DNA of 64,000 nucleotides, taken from the NCBI GenBank assembly GCA_951812795.1, contig OX638325.1, positions 620,001-684,000 of the forward strand, written 5' to 3'. The stretch is from an uncultured Dehalococcoidia bacterium (GTDB lineage: Bacteria > Chloroflexota > Dehalococcoidia > Lucifugimonadales > Lucifugimonadaceae). The translations under genes and the position numbers were made by a program. Below the pieces are notes generated by a model. That model ran no database searches and was not told where the DNA came from. It worked only from the letters and a program-made list of their open reading frames with translations. This document shows, one piece after another, positions 34,670-44,341 of this stretch. The stretch's first letter is position 1. Each line of letters begins with the position of its first letter.

Positions 34670-35965
34670 TTACAGCCGCCTTATACGCGGTGTAAGAACC
34701 CACGTCAGAAGCACCGCTGCTGCCAGAACGCATCCCGCCACTGCAAACGCCACTCGGATATCCGTCGCCTCTGCCAAGATGCCCAGCGGTATCGCCCCGA
34801 TCGGCGTCAGCCCAAAGTTCAACATGTAGATGCCCATCACCCGTCCGCGATGCTCCTCGTCCGCCTGCTCCATGAGCAACGACGCATTCAGAGATCGACG
34901 GCCCGCATCTCCAAGACCCAAAACCATCATCGCGATCATGGCAACAAAGAAGATGCTGACAAACGTCGACACCAGAATCGCCATCGCCGACATTCCGGTA
35001 GCTCCCAACAGGATGATCCCGCGTCGCACATTTTCGGTCAACCCAGCGATGAACAGCGAACCCAGCAACGCACCGACTCCGATCATGCTCATCAAAATCC
35101 CAAGATGAAGCTCATCGCCACCGAATATCAAGGCAACCTGCGCCGGCATCAGCGAGCGGAACGACATTGAGGTCATCGTCGTCGACAGCAACAAAATGAA
35201 CAGGACCAATATCGTCTTGTTGCGAGCCGAGTAGCGCAATCCCTCCCAAACCGCACTCAGAACCTTCTCCTCACGTTGCCGCTTCGACACCGCTTCCCCG
35301 GTTACCGTGACGCCGCTCATCATCAGGAACGCGATGAACATCAACCCGGTTATCAGGAAGTAGGTGTTCGCCGGCCCGATCCAAGCGTATGCCAGGCCAC
35401 CGATCCCAGGTCCCGAAAGCGTCATCAGGGCCATACCAGACGCGCTCAGCGCTATCGCGTTCGTGATCTCGTTCTTGCTCACCAGCTGCGGGATGATCGA
35501 TTGACGCGCCGGCATCATGAACGACCAGCAAACGCCTTGCGCGAAGCCGGCGAGCATCAAAATCCAGATCGATATCCAATCGCGCCATATCGCAACTCCC
35601 ACTAAACCAGCCACGATGCAGATCGCCAACTGGCTGTACTGGATCATCTTCTTGCGGTCCCAGCGATCCGCGAACGTCCCCCCAAACACCGAGAAGATAA
35701 GAATCGGCGGCGCAAATGCCGAACTTACCAACGCAACCATGAAGGTGTCGTTGGTCAGCTCCCAAGCAAGATAACCCCGCGCCAACATCTGCATGTTGAC
35801 ACCCGCCATCAACACGATCAAACTGACCCAGAAACGGCGATACGCGGAGTTGCCGAGAGATTGAAACGTCCGCCGCGCGACACTACGACCGCGAACTCGC
35901 ATGCGGGTCGAGACTGCGTGGGGTCTTAGATGACGAACTGCAGGCTTATCGGCTTTAGATGCCAT
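34670..35965 (-). CDS. MFS transporter (tandem copy 1)
   Basis: 431 residues, twelve helices, very similar to the downstream copy (shared ARGYLAWELT, motif A GGTFADRWDRKKMI, SLMPAQ and the terminal LTPRIRRL). The N-terminal 25 residues are basic and non-conserved. It belongs to the same efflux-type group. It is probably the promoter-proximal gene of the pair. A third, more distant MFS protein lies at 36202-37674 on the same strand. Confidence 0.88.
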   Translation of the reverse strand: MASKADKPAVRHLRPHAVSTRMRVRGRSVARRTFQSLGNSAYRRFWVSLIVLMAGVNMQMLARGYLAWELTNDTFMVALVSSAFAPPILIFSVFGGTFADRWDRKKMIQYSQLAICIVAGLVGVAIWRDWISIWILMLAGFAQGVCWSFMMPARQSIIPQLVSKNEITNAIALSASGMALMTLSGPGIGGLAYAWIGPANTYFLITGLMFIAFLMMSGVTVTGEAVSKRQREEKVLSAVWEGLRYSARNKTILVLFILLLSTTMTSMSFRSLMPAQVALIFGGDELHLGILMSMIGVGALLGSLFIAGLTENVRRGIILLGATGMSAMAILVSTFVSIFFVAMIAMMVLGLGDAGRRSLNASLLMEQADEEHRGRVMGIYMLNFGLTPIGAIPLGILAEATDIRVAFAVAGCVLAAAVLLTWVLTPRIRRL

Positions 35966-36201
35966 GTAGAACTTCGCGGAACATCAAGCGAAGTTTACAC
36001 CAACCGGACAGGCGTCTTTTTCGACGGCATTCAAGGTTTGTGGACTCCTCTGATAGCCAAGAACGGCCGATAAGGTTCGCGCAGACTCACAAAATGAGCT
36101 GCTAAACCTGGCCGCGGAATTCGAAAAACGCGTTTCGGGAAATGAAACGGTAATCGGTCAACCAACCGGGATTCCGAACCACCAGCTGGAGTAGTCGATT
36201 T

Positions 36202-37674
36202 TTATCGCAAATTTCTGACCGAAGTACTGAAAATTATGAACGCCACTCCCGCCGTGAATAGGGCTATCGACATACCGATGACCGTCTCGACAACTCCGAC
36301 GTTGTCCACAAACCAACCGATTGGAAACGCGGCGATCGGGATCAATCCGTAGGTCATCATCGACAAGCTGGTCATACGGGCCCGATATCGTGGATTGGCG
36401 TATTCAACAACCAACGCCTGACCCAATGCGAAACGAATAGATTCACCAAATCCGACGCCCACAAACACGATCATGCCAACCCAGTACCAGGGCATCATCC
36501 CAATCATGAATATGGAAACCGCTGAGATTATCGGAGATGCAAGAATGACCCAACCGCGCCGTTGCCCCGAACGAAGGCTAGCGACGCCGACCGATGCGGC
36601 GATGCCACCAATACCTGCCATCGTCGCCAACCATCCGACCTCGCTAGGCACAGATCCGTAGAGTTCCTTCGCGAACACTGGAACCAACATTCGGAACGGC
36701 ATCGAGAGCATCGCTATCACGACGGATTGGATCAAGAGCGCCCGAACCAAGCGGTTCTTAGCCGCGTAGCGGATTCCCCGTTTGATGTTGACGAGTGGCG
36801 ATTCCTTCGTCTTCGACTGATTCTGATCCGGGTACATCTTTGGCAAAAAGGTGGTGAACGCCATCGCCAAGACCATCATTACCGTGACTACGAAATAGAC
36901 GCCGTGCGGTTCGATCAGTTCATAAAGCACACCGCCTACAGCCGGAGCAGCGATGCTCATAAGCGTCATTGCGCCCGAGTTGAGTGCCATTGCGTTGCCG
37001 ATCAGATTCTTCGGAACCAATTGCGACATCGCCGCCGTCCGAGCAGGGATCTGCAACGCGAATGTGCAACCCTGCATCGAGGATACGACCAATAAATGCC
37101 ACCACTCGATCAAACCCGTCATGATCAACACACCGACCGACACGGCGAATATGGCGTTTGCCAATTGCGCCAACTGGATCAGCATTCGTCGCTCAACCCG
37201 ATCACCCAACACGCCTCCCCACAACGACATAATCAGCAATCCGGGAGCCCAACCGATTGATACGAGCGCTGTCCTCTGTGCATCCCCGGTTATCTCGTAA
37301 ACCAAAATACCGCGCACCAGCATCAGCATGTTGAAACCGCCCATCGACAGGAACATGCTCATCCACATGAGTCGATAGTCGCGAATCCTCATCGACTCAA
37401 ACGTTCGGGACGCCCAACTAACCTTGACGGCTGGGGTTGGTGCACTTCCAGCGGCGGGTGGTTCGATTGTCGCGGCGTTCGAAGGCGTTAGCCTAGTCGT
37501 TCCGTCGGTGGAATCCGTGGTGGCCAACTGATTTCGCTTAAGAGATTCGTGCCGAGACAAAAGGTGCGGCAGATGAAATTCAGTATATTCCACCGCACTT
37601 AGAATCGAACTAAACAACCGTGCAATTCTTCCGAGGTTACGAATGTCATTAAGGTCTCTGCCTGAGCCCACCAT
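36202..37674 (-). CDS. MFS transporter, efflux type
   Basis: Up to 490 residues with twelve helices from about residue 100 on (YRLMWMSMFLSMGGFNMLM; motif A-like GGVLGDRVERRMLI). The frame as drawn overlaps the start of the divergent dehydratase gene by 32 bp, and the first 90 residues are low in family similarity. The true start is therefore probably internal, for example the TTG near residue 54 or ATG at residue 95. It is related to the two downstream MFS genes and separated from them by 236 bp without visible features. Confidence 0.8.
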   Translation of the reverse strand: MVGSGRDLNDIRNLGRIARLFSSILSAVEYTEFHLPHLLSRHESLKRNQLATTDSTDGTTRLTPSNAATIEPPAAGSAPTPAVKVSWASRTFESMRIRDYRLMWMSMFLSMGGFNMLMLVRGILVYEITGDAQRTALVSIGWAPGLLIMSLWGGVLGDRVERRMLIQLAQLANAIFAVSVGVLIMTGLIEWWHLLVVSSMQGCTFALQIPARTAAMSQLVPKNLIGNAMALNSGAMTLMSIAAPAVGGVLYELIEPHGVYFVVTVMMVLAMAFTTFLPKMYPDQNQSKTKESPLVNIKRGIRYAAKNRLVRALLIQSVVIAMLSMPFRMLVPVFAKELYGSVPSEVGWLATMAGIGGIAASVGVASLRSGQRRGWVILASPIISAVSIFMIGMMPWYWVGMIVFVGVGFGESIRFALGQALVVEYANPRYRARMTSLSMMTYGLIPIAAFPIGWFVDNVGVVETVIGMSIALFTAGVAFIIFSTSVRNLR

Positions 37675-38620
37675 TTCCGATGTCTATGACGCCCGCCGCG
37701 CCATCGCGGCCCACGTCCACCGCACTCCATTGCGACGCGTACCGGGACTATGTGAATCGTTAGATGCCGACGTCTGGGTCAAACACGAGAACTTGCAAAT
37801 GCTCGGCGCATTCAAAATCCGCGGTGGGATCAATCTGGTCTCGAGAACATCGGAGGAAGAACGCGCGCGCGGATTCGTGACCGCAAGTACCGGCAACCAC
37901 GGCCAATCGATCGCCTTCGCCTCCCAGCAATTCGGTGCCAAGTGCACCATCGTCGTCCCAGAAGGCGCGAATCCTGTAAAGATGGCGTCGATGCGGAGCT
38001 TGGGCGCGATCGTCGTCGAACATGGCCCCTCCTTCGATCAAGCTAAGGCATTCTCGGAGAACTTGGCCCGCGAAGAAGGGATGAGATACGTCCATCCGGC
38101 CAATGAACCGATGCTCGTCGCCGGGGTTGGCACTTACACCCTCGAGATCCACGAAGACTTGAGTGATATCGACTACATCGTGGTCCCGGTCGGTGCGGGC
38201 AGCGGCGCTTGCGGTGCCAGCGTCGTCACCAATGCCTTGTCCCCCGACACCAAAATCGTCGGCGTCCAAGCCGAAGCCGCTCCCTCGGTCTATCTGTCGT
38301 GGCAAAAGATGGAAGGGCCGACTGTCGACGCCAAAATGGAGACTCTCGCAGAGGGCCTAGCTACGGGTTCGTCGTACGACTACCCAGTCGGGATGCTGCG
38401 AAAATACCTCCACGACTTCGTGCTAGTTACCGAAGAAGCGATCCAACAAGCCATCGTCACATTGATCGCCACCACGCGCACCCTAGTCGAACACGCGGGG
38501 GCGACATCGCTAGCCGGCGCACATTCGATCCGCGATCAAATCAAAGGCAAACGGATAGTCCTGATTGCCAGTGGCGCAAACATCACGGTCAACCAGTTGA
38601 AGTCGGTCATTGCCGACTAA
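37643..38620 (+). CDS. Threonine/serine dehydratase-like PLP enzyme
   Basis: 325 residues of the fold-type II PLP family. The PLP lysine is K58 in LGAFKIRGG, followed by TASTGNHGQSIAF and the glycine loop VVPVGAGSGACG. It lacks a C-terminal ACT regulatory domain, so it resembles the catabolic threonine/serine ammonia-lyases and EutB-like dehydratases. It deaminates a hydroxy-amino acid to a 2-oxo acid. GAGG lies close before ATG 37643. The substrate within this group is not resolved. Confidence 0.87.
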   Translation: MSLRSLPEPTISDVYDARRAIAAHVHRTPLRRVPGLCESLDADVWVKHENLQMLGAFKIRGGINLVSRTSEEERARGFVTASTGNHGQSIAFASQQFGAKCTIVVPEGANPVKMASMRSLGAIVVEHGPSFDQAKAFSENLAREEGMRYVHPANEPMLVAGVGTYTLEIHEDLSDIDYIVVPVGAGSGACGASVVTNALSPDTKIVGVQAEAAPSVYLSWQKMEGPTVDAKMETLAEGLATGSSYDYPVGMLRKYLHDFVLVTEEAIQQAIVTLIATTRTLVEHAGATSLAGAHSIRDQIKGKRIVLIASGANITVNQLKSVIAD

Positions 38621-38633
38621 CAATCCGTGGGGA

Positions 38634-39404
38634 TTATCCCTCGGTGTTGATTCCCGCGATATCCTCGTCGATCTTCTTAAGCCGCAGGTAGTCCTCGCGG
38701 TAAAGACAGTAGGCACGCTCGACATATAGCTGCGCCAACTCGGACGCTCGTTGTGACGTCGAGGTTGCGGCCGCGACGATTTTTGCGACTTCACGGTTGG
38801 CAGGCAGGTAGCGACCGATCGCTCGTATCGTCGCCTCGGTCTCATTGGCCATCGAACGGTCACCACTTTCAACTGAGTAGCGCATTCGGCCCAACTGCTG
38901 CGATAACTCCGTCAGAAGATCAGCTTCATCCATCTCGCCGTACATCAAGTCGTAGTCATCTTCGTCGTATTTATCGTTGCCGCCGAGAGCGTCTTCGATC
39001 ACTGCATCCAAATCGTCGTCTTCACCATGCGCCTCTGTATAGAGCCGTCCGTATTCGGCGCTGGCCTCGTTGACACGTTCCATCATGTCGAATGCATCCG
39101 AGAAGTTCAATGTCCCGGCGAAGACGAGGTCATCGCCCCGCATTTCGGCGACACGCTCGGCCTCCGCAATGCTCTCGAACGGTTCCGGTGCTGGAGGGAA
39201 CGCGAACGACGATATTACGTTAGCCGACATTTCGGCGACCTGACCTGCGAGAAATGGCGGCATGTACTTACCGATATCAAGCGGAACCGGCAATATCACG
39301 ACGTACGTCACACCGATCGCGTCTTGGTCATTAGAGTCACGGAAATAGACAAGCGCGTGGCCGCTCGGTTGGTCGGCATCGCCTCTTTCGAATTCGAGTT
39401 GCAT
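38634..39404 (-). CDS. Hypothetical acidic protein
   Basis: 256 residues with no recognised family. The N-terminal 70 residues look beta-rich (HALVYFRDSNDQDAIGVTYVV), then a helical region, then an acidic stretch (residues about 125-160, EDDDLDAVIEDALGG and DEDDYDLMYGEMDE), and a helical C terminus (YVERAYCLYREDYLRLKKID). Soluble and probably cytoplasmic. It converges on the dehydratase gene with a 13-bp gap. No job can be assigned. Confidence 0.65.
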   Translation of the reverse strand: MQLEFERGDADQPSGHALVYFRDSNDQDAIGVTYVVILPVPLDIGKYMPPFLAGQVAEMSANVISSFAFPPAPEPFESIAEAERVAEMRGDDLVFAGTLNFSDAFDMMERVNEASAEYGRLYTEAHGEDDDLDAVIEDALGGNDKYDEDDYDLMYGEMDEADLLTELSQQLGRMRYSVESGDRSMANETEATIRAIGRYLPANREVAKIVAAATSTSQRASELAQLYVERAYCLYREDYLRLKKIDEDIAGINTEG

Positions 39405-39565
39405 CAGATTGAAGCTCTATAGATTTTTCGCGCTCTGCTCGAAACCGCGCAGCGGGCTACATGCTGCCACGGATCACCGATATGAGAGAATGTTAACCGC
39501 ACAGCAACAGATCGATTCTACGCTGTCACTCCCGTTTTGTCTGTCCAAACCAAATCGAACTACGA

Positions 39566-40603
39566 GTGTACAAACGAATAGTCAGGCCATTGATTTTCTC
39601 GCTGGACGAGGAACAAAGTCACGCCCTATCCGAATACGCGCTCCACGTTCCGTACTTGTGGAAGACCTTCGGATTCCGGTCAATGATCGGAGACTCGAGC
39701 CTGGCCACACGTGTCGCCGGGGTCGAAATGCCATCGCCCATCGGGCTTGCTGCGGGATACGACAAAAACTGTCGGGTGCTGAAATCCTTGCTCGACCTTG
39801 GTTTCGGATTTGTTAGCGGTGGCACCGTTACGCTGGCTGAACGATCAGGCAATCCGCCGCGCCGAATGGTGCGCCTTCCCGAAAGTGCAGCGATTCTCAA
39901 TTCGCTCGGATTCCCGGGCGATGGATTGGCGCGCGTCCGACCTCGGATAGCCCGATTAGGCGCGCATCGCTGCCGCTCGTTCATCAGCATTTCCGGCTCC
40001 TTGGAAGACGAGATCGCAGAATGCTTCCGCAGACTCGCGCCCCTGGTTGCCGGTATAGAACTCAACATCTCAAGCCCCAACACCGTCGGTCTCCGCGTGT
40101 TCCACGATCCAGCCAGGCTTCGCAACTTGGTAGAGCAGCTTCGCAAGATTCATGCCTCGCACACCCCATTGCTTGTAAAACTGCCGCCTTGGTCAACTGA
40201 AGCCGATGAACGCCGTGCCGCGTTGGCACTCGCAGAGACCGCAGTCAATGCTGGCGCTGACGGTCTCGTGGTAGCGAACACAATTCCCGTTGAGGATCCG
40301 CGACTCAAGGTTGGCAAAGGAGGACTCAGCGGATTACCTCTTCTCGACAACACCGAACGCATGACCGCTGAAGCGGCGGCACTGGTTGGCAAACACGTCA
40401 GCATCGTATCTTGCGGCGGCATATCGAATGCCGCCCATGTATGGCGAATGTTCGCGGCTGGGGCGTCCGCTATTCAGCTCTATACCGCGATGGTTTACGA
40501 GGGGCCCGGGCTGCCTGCGCGGCTGAACCGCGGAATTCTCGAACTCATGGACCGCGCGTCGATTCGATCACTGGCCGAAATCAACGGACCGCCGCCCTAC
40601 TGA
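39566..40603 (+). CDS. pyrD: Dihydroorotate dehydrogenase (quinone)
   Basis: 345 residues, class 2 enzyme of pyrimidine synthesis, oxidising dihydroorotate to orotate with the quinone pool as acceptor. GLAAGYDKNCRVLKSLLDLG is the FMN-binding opening. ELNISSPNT contains the catalytic Ser region, and CGGISNAAHVWRMFAAGAS is the phosphate-binding end. The short N-terminal helical extension (KRIVRPLIFSLDEEQSHAL) is the class 2 membrane-contact region. Start is GTG 39566. Use of menaquinone made by the local mqn genes would be expected. Confidence 0.93.
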   Translation: MYKRIVRPLIFSLDEEQSHALSEYALHVPYLWKTFGFRSMIGDSSLATRVAGVEMPSPIGLAAGYDKNCRVLKSLLDLGFGFVSGGTVTLAERSGNPPRRMVRLPESAAILNSLGFPGDGLARVRPRIARLGAHRCRSFISISGSLEDEIAECFRRLAPLVAGIELNISSPNTVGLRVFHDPARLRNLVEQLRKIHASHTPLLVKLPPWSTEADERRAALALAETAVNAGADGLVVANTIPVEDPRLKVGKGGLSGLPLLDNTERMTAEAAALVGKHVSIVSCGGISNAAHVWRMFAAGASAIQLYTAMVYEGPGLPARLNRGILELMDRASIRSLAEINGPPPY

Positions 40604-40615
40604 TCGCTGATCATT

Positions 40616-41584
40616 TCATCGCCCTGCCACCATCTCCAAGACTTCGTCGCGGTACGGCATAGCGGACTGGGTACCAGGTCGGGAAACGCAAAGTGCCCCG
40701 GCTGCCATCGCCAACCGGATCGCGCTTTCCAAATCGTTTCCTTCGCAGAGCGCTCGCCCTAGTACTCCGGCAAATGCATCTCCCGCCGCAACGGTAGCCA
40801 CTGCGTCTACCGGGAACGGAGGTAAGTGTCCACGCAACTCGTCGGAAGCAACGTACAGGCCGTCGGCAGCCAAAGTGATGATGACGCAACGGCACCCGAA
40901 GTTTTCGCGAATGAGATCTGCTGCGATTTCCGCGGAGGCCACATCATTGATCGGAATCCCCGCCAAGGCTTCCGCCTCGAGAGCGTTTGGTGTAATGATG
41001 TCCGCATGTTCGTAAAACCCGCCGGGCACCGCGTCACTCGGTATTGCCGGAGCGGGATCCAACACGACCGGCACATTCAACTCGCGGGCCGCATGCATCA
41101 CCTCCAAACTGCACGTCAGCGGAATCTCTTGTTGAACTAGTAGCACGCCCGAATCCGGCAGTGAATCCTTCGCCGTCCGAGATTCGATCGGACCACACTT
41201 CCCGTTTCCGCCGTAGATTGCGTGAACGTAGTTTTCGCCGCTCGGTTCGATGAAAATGATCGCGACTCCTGTCTCTATCTCCGGATCGTTTGTAACCCCG
41301 TCCATATCCACGCCTTGATCCGTCATGAACGCCCGCAACTCCCTGCCGAACCCATCGTCGCCCACGCGTCCGACCATCTTCACTTCGTCATGACCACCGG
41401 CGAAACGTGCAGCAGCAACCGCTTGATTGCCGGCTTTTCCGCCGCCCGACGTATACAAGCGATCACAGACGAAAGTCTCTCCGGCACGCGCCATTCGTTC
41501 CGTCTCAACGATCAAGTCCATGTTGATCGCGCCCACTAGCAACGTCTTCTTCGAGTTTCCGGCTTGTATGCTTTTATCGGTCAT
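40616..41584 (-). CDS. Ribokinase / PfkB-family carbohydrate kinase
   Basis: About 322 residues. The opening NMDLIVETERM, the GGKAGNQAVAAARF sugar-binding block and the catalytic AAGDAFAGVLGRAL (Asp as base, with A in place of the first G of GAGD) mark a ribokinase-type sugar kinase. Phosphorylation of ribose, a deoxyribose or 2-keto-3-deoxy-gluconate is possible; the last would fit the dehydratases and aldolases in the window. The ATG at 41584 overlaps the ATG of the divergent membrane protein (shared CATG). A start six codons earlier at 41602 is an alternative. Confidence 0.85.
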   Translation of the reverse strand: MTDKSIQAGNSKKTLLVGAINMDLIVETERMARAGETFVCDRLYTSGGGKAGNQAVAAARFAGGHDEVKMVGRVGDDGFGRELRAFMTDQGVDMDGVTNDPEIETGVAIIFIEPSGENYVHAIYGGNGKCGPIESRTAKDSLPDSGVLLVQQEIPLTCSLEVMHAARELNVPVVLDPAPAIPSDAVPGGFYEHADIITPNALEAEALAGIPINDVASAEIAADLIRENFGCRCVIITLAADGLYVASDELRGHLPPFPVDAVATVAAGDAFAGVLGRALCEGNDLESAIRLAMAAGALCVSRPGTQSAMPYRDEVLEMVAGR

Positions 41585-42059
41585 GTTCTCGGATATCGGC
41601 ATTGGAGATTGGGTCTTGGTGTTCGTGCGTTATGCACACGGCATCTCGGCCATCGCATGGGTCGGGGGAAGCATTTTCCACGCTTTGATCCTGCGGCCCC
41701 TGACTGTCGCAGAGCCGACAAAGATGGCGACCGCAATGTCGTTGATCTCACCGGCGTACCGCGAAATCATCGATATCGCGGTAGTGACACTTATCGTTTC
41801 GGGCCTCATCCTGATGTTCTCACGCATCGGTGGTAGTGAGGCGACCGTTGCGTGGGCGATCGTGCTGGGCGTCAAGATAACGTTTGCAATTTGGATGTTC
41901 TACATCGTTTGGCGACGCCGACGCATGCCACCACGCGCTTCGCTCGAAGAAGGCATCGCTTCGAAGCTGCTCGGTTACAACGCCGTCCTCGCACTAGGTT
42001 TGATCGTGTTTCTGTTGGCCAACGTTTTGCGCGAACTCGTCGAAGCCTCGTTAAGATGA
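41583..42059 (+). CDS. Small CopD-like membrane protein
   Basis: 158 residues with four hydrophobic helices, starting MFSDIGIGDWVLVFVRYAHG. The conserved His in RYAHGISAIAWVGG and the four-helix layout resemble CopD/DUF2269-type proteins that bind haem or copper in the membrane. Assignment is by shape and a few residues, so it is tentative. Upstream in-frame sequence lies within the opposite-strand kinase gene and is not used. Its ATG overlaps that of the kinase. Confidence 0.68.
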   Translation: MFSDIGIGDWVLVFVRYAHGISAIAWVGGSIFHALILRPLTVAEPTKMATAMSLISPAYREIIDIAVVTLIVSGLILMFSRIGGSEATVAWAIVLGVKITFAIWMFYIVWRRRRMPPRASLEEGIASKLLGYNAVLALGLIVFLLANVLRELVEASLR

Positions 42060-42066
42060 GTGTTCC

Positions 42067-42978
42067 TTACAGCTTCTGGAACTTGCGCACGCGTTGACCC
42101 ATTTCCGGTGTTCCGATCTCGGCGACGTAGATGCTGCCGCCAGAGTCGGTCCAGATGCCGTGCGCGGCTCCAAGGATCTTGGCATCGTCATCACCGCGCC
42201 ATCGCGTGACCAGATCGCCGTCGAGGGTCCAGATTGAGACGCCTCGATTCCCGCCCTGCTCCGCGACGTAGGCTAATCCGTCCCGGAAGTGGATGTCGCC
42301 TGGCGCGGACACGTCGGTCCATTCGGAAATGAAGTTGCCGTCTCCGTCGAAAATTTGAACCCGGTTGTTTTCTCGGTCGCAACCGTAAACGCGACCGTTT
42401 TCATCGACGCCGACGTTGTGAACTAGTGCGAATTCGCCGGGTCCATCGCCTGGAATTCCCCAATTCATCTCAAATTCGCCGTCGGCTGAGAAGCGATGGA
42501 TCCGGCGGTTCCCGTAGCCGTCGGAGACGTAGACCTTGCCGCTGGGACCGATCGCGATGCCCGTGGGCGAGTTGAAGGGTTCGCCGTGCCGCCCGTCCCA
42601 AGTGTTGGTCACGGCCGCCCAGTCTCGATTGCCGAGTTCCATGAGTATGTCGCCGGACTGGTTGTGTTTGGTGACGATGTGGCGCTGCTTTTCCGACAGC
42701 CAGATGTTGTCGTCAGAATCGATGAAAATTCCGTGCGGTTCGCGGAAGAAGAAATCTGGTGCGATGCCCAATGTGAGGCCGTATCCCCAACTTCCCACTA
42801 ACTCGCCGTCGGTGGTCCACCACGAGACAGGGTGCTGCTCGCGGGCGAAGACCCATACGCGGTCTTTGGAGTCGACTGCGACATCTGAGGCCATGCCGAA
42901 TTTCCAGCTTTCGGGCATCTTCTTGGGCCACTCCGGCACTACTTCATACCTGAAATCTCCATCGCCAACGATAGTCAT
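42067..42978 (-). CDS. NHL-repeat beta-propeller protein (1)
   Basis: 303 residues consisting of about six NHL blades, each with a pattern like GIAIGPSGKVYVSDGYGNRR followed by I-x-x-F. NHL propellers bind ligands or act as lyases (for example peptidyl-hydroxyglycine alpha-amidating lyase) or lactonases. No signal peptide is present. GAGGAG lies seven bases before ATG 42978. It is one of three paralogues in 5 kb (44342-45259 and 46026-47012), all on the minus strand. The opening VAVDSKDRVWVFAR is shared with the others. Confidence 0.85.
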   Translation of the reverse strand: MTIVGDGDFRYEVVPEWPKKMPESWKFGMASDVAVDSKDRVWVFAREQHPVSWWTTDGELVGSWGYGLTLGIAPDFFFREPHGIFIDSDDNIWLSEKQRHIVTKHNQSGDILMELGNRDWAAVTNTWDGRHGEPFNSPTGIAIGPSGKVYVSDGYGNRRIHRFSADGEFEMNWGIPGDGPGEFALVHNVGVDENGRVYGCDRENNRVQIFDGDGNFISEWTDVSAPGDIHFRDGLAYVAEQGGNRGVSIWTLDGDLVTRWRGDDDAKILGAAHGIWTDSGGSIYVAEIGTPEMGQRVRKFQKL

Positions 42979-43106
42979 GACATTGCTCCTCGCCCGCAGG
43001 CGTCAAGTTCGATTGCGTTGTGATGCATGTTACGGCATGTAGGGTTTGAGCGTCGCAATCTATATGATGTCGACTACCCGTCGGATACGAACGACGCCCG
43101 GTCCGA

Positions 43107-43730
43107 TTAATCGCCGTTAATCGTCAAGTTTTCATATAAGAAGTCACGCTCGATCCAACACGATTGAATTCTGTCTGGGTGAAACATGTCCGAACCATCG
43201 AATCCGTCGAAATCATCGCTTTCGTAGGAATTCTCACTGAAATCCCCACAATCCTCGAGACTGCCGAATTCGCCTTTCACATAAACCGGAACTGCGCCAA
43301 AATCGCCATCGTACGAGAAATTTTCTTCGCTTGGAAACAGAGCCGCGTCTCTAGTTAGATCGCTGCCCTTGATCCTCAAAAATCCCTCATAATGCGTCTT
43401 GTCGACGTAAACCGGTTCAAGGTAGGACAACGAATCTTCAAGCCAAACTACGGTTTGGTCTCGTTCGGGTGGATGGTATTCAGCAATTTCTCGAGGAACG
43501 TCGCACAACATCAACGCGTCGTGCCGATCAGAATAAACGAGCAAAGATGTCGCATCGTCTGAAGAGCCAACTTGTGAATCCGATCCAACTGGCCTGCAAC
43601 CGTCGGCGCGATCGACGACGAGGTTGCCGAACACAACTGCTCCTAATATGAGCGCGCCTAGAATCGCGAATGAGATTATCGGTGTCCAGAACACCTTCGC
43701 ACCTGACATTCGAACTCGTCCTTCCGACAT
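43107..43730 (-). CDS. Hypothetical membrane-anchored protein
   Basis: 207 residues with one N-terminal hydrophobic helix (PIISFAILGALILGAVVFGNLVV cannot be a lipoprotein signal because no lipobox follows). An acidic extracellular-like domain with four cysteines follows. GGAGAAGAG precedes the ATG. No family is recognised. The acidic C-terminal region (SENSYESDDFDGFDGSD) may bind cations. It is divergent from the DinB-like gene with a 92-bp gap that must hold both promoters. Confidence 0.65.
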   Translation of the reverse strand: MSEGRVRMSGAKVFWTPIISFAILGALILGAVVFGNLVVDRADGCRPVGSDSQVGSSDDATSLLVYSDRHDALMLCDVPREIAEYHPPERDQTVVWLEDSLSYLEPVYVDKTHYEGFLRIKGSDLTRDAALFPSEENFSYDGDFGAVPVYVKGEFGSLEDCGDFSENSYESDDFDGFDGSDMFHPDRIQSCWIERDFLYENLTINGD

Positions 43731-43822
43731 TGCTCTTCTCCAACTGAATGTTTATTGAAAACGATACGCAGATAAGTGCTGCGCAAAGAATACCATCGTA
43801 TTCTCATGAGTGGCGAAGTCCC

Positions 43823-44293
43823 ATGCAACAACAAAACCCAGACACGACCAAACGCTTGATCATCCTAGCCATCGATGATGCGTGGAGACGATTGCGCTCG
43901 TCGTTCAATGAACTTCGCAGCGAAGATGCCTCAACTCCCGGTGCATGCGGTGATTGGTCGGTGAACGAGATTCTTTGGCACATCAGCGCCTGGGAACGTC
44001 TCCTGATGACGGCGCTTAAGACGCCCGACGACGGTTACGACTACCCCGAACCGGATGTCGACGAATTTAACGCGAAAGTTGTCTCGGAAATGCTTGGGAG
44101 GTCGCCGCGACAAATCATCGAGCGACTCGAATCCACTCACCGTCGCCTTCGCGATGCGCTCGCCAATGCGCCAACCGGTCACTTCCGTCAAGACCACCCG
44201 AGACGTCGGTTGATCGACGAATGGACGTTCCTCCACTATGATGAGCATGCGGCGCAGATTGCGGGATGGAGAGCTGAACGAGCGCAGCAATGA
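43823..44293 (+). CDS. DinB-like / maleylpyruvate isomerase-like four-helix protein
   Basis: 156 residues with the DinB superfamily four-helix bundle. Likely metal ligands are His in EILWHISAWE and two His in LHYDEHAAQIAGW near the end. Such proteins bind a divalent metal and act in thiol transfer or detoxification. The frame is open 25 codons further upstream (to 43748), but MQQQNPDTTKR at 43823 is the usual beginning for the family. No partner thiol enzyme is nearby. Confidence 0.75.
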   Translation: MQQQNPDTTKRLIILAIDDAWRRLRSSFNELRSEDASTPGACGDWSVNEILWHISAWERLLMTALKTPDDGYDYPEPDVDEFNAKVVSEMLGRSPRQIIERLESTHRRLRDALANAPTGHFRQDHPRRRLIDEWTFLHYDEHAAQIAGWRAERAQQ

Positions 44294-44341
44294 AGTGTCT
44301 ATAACCCCTTTAATCTCGCTTGGGCATCAAGGGGGAAGGAC

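Noticed and set aside
41427-41582. N-terminal extension of the CopD-like protein
   Set aside because: It lies in the opposite-strand kinase gene and is Arg/Ser-rich without similarity to membrane proteins.
44294-44341. Bidirectional terminator between converging genes
   Set aside because: CCCCTT and AAGGGG can pair, but the loop is about 20 bases and there is no U-run, so support is too weak.
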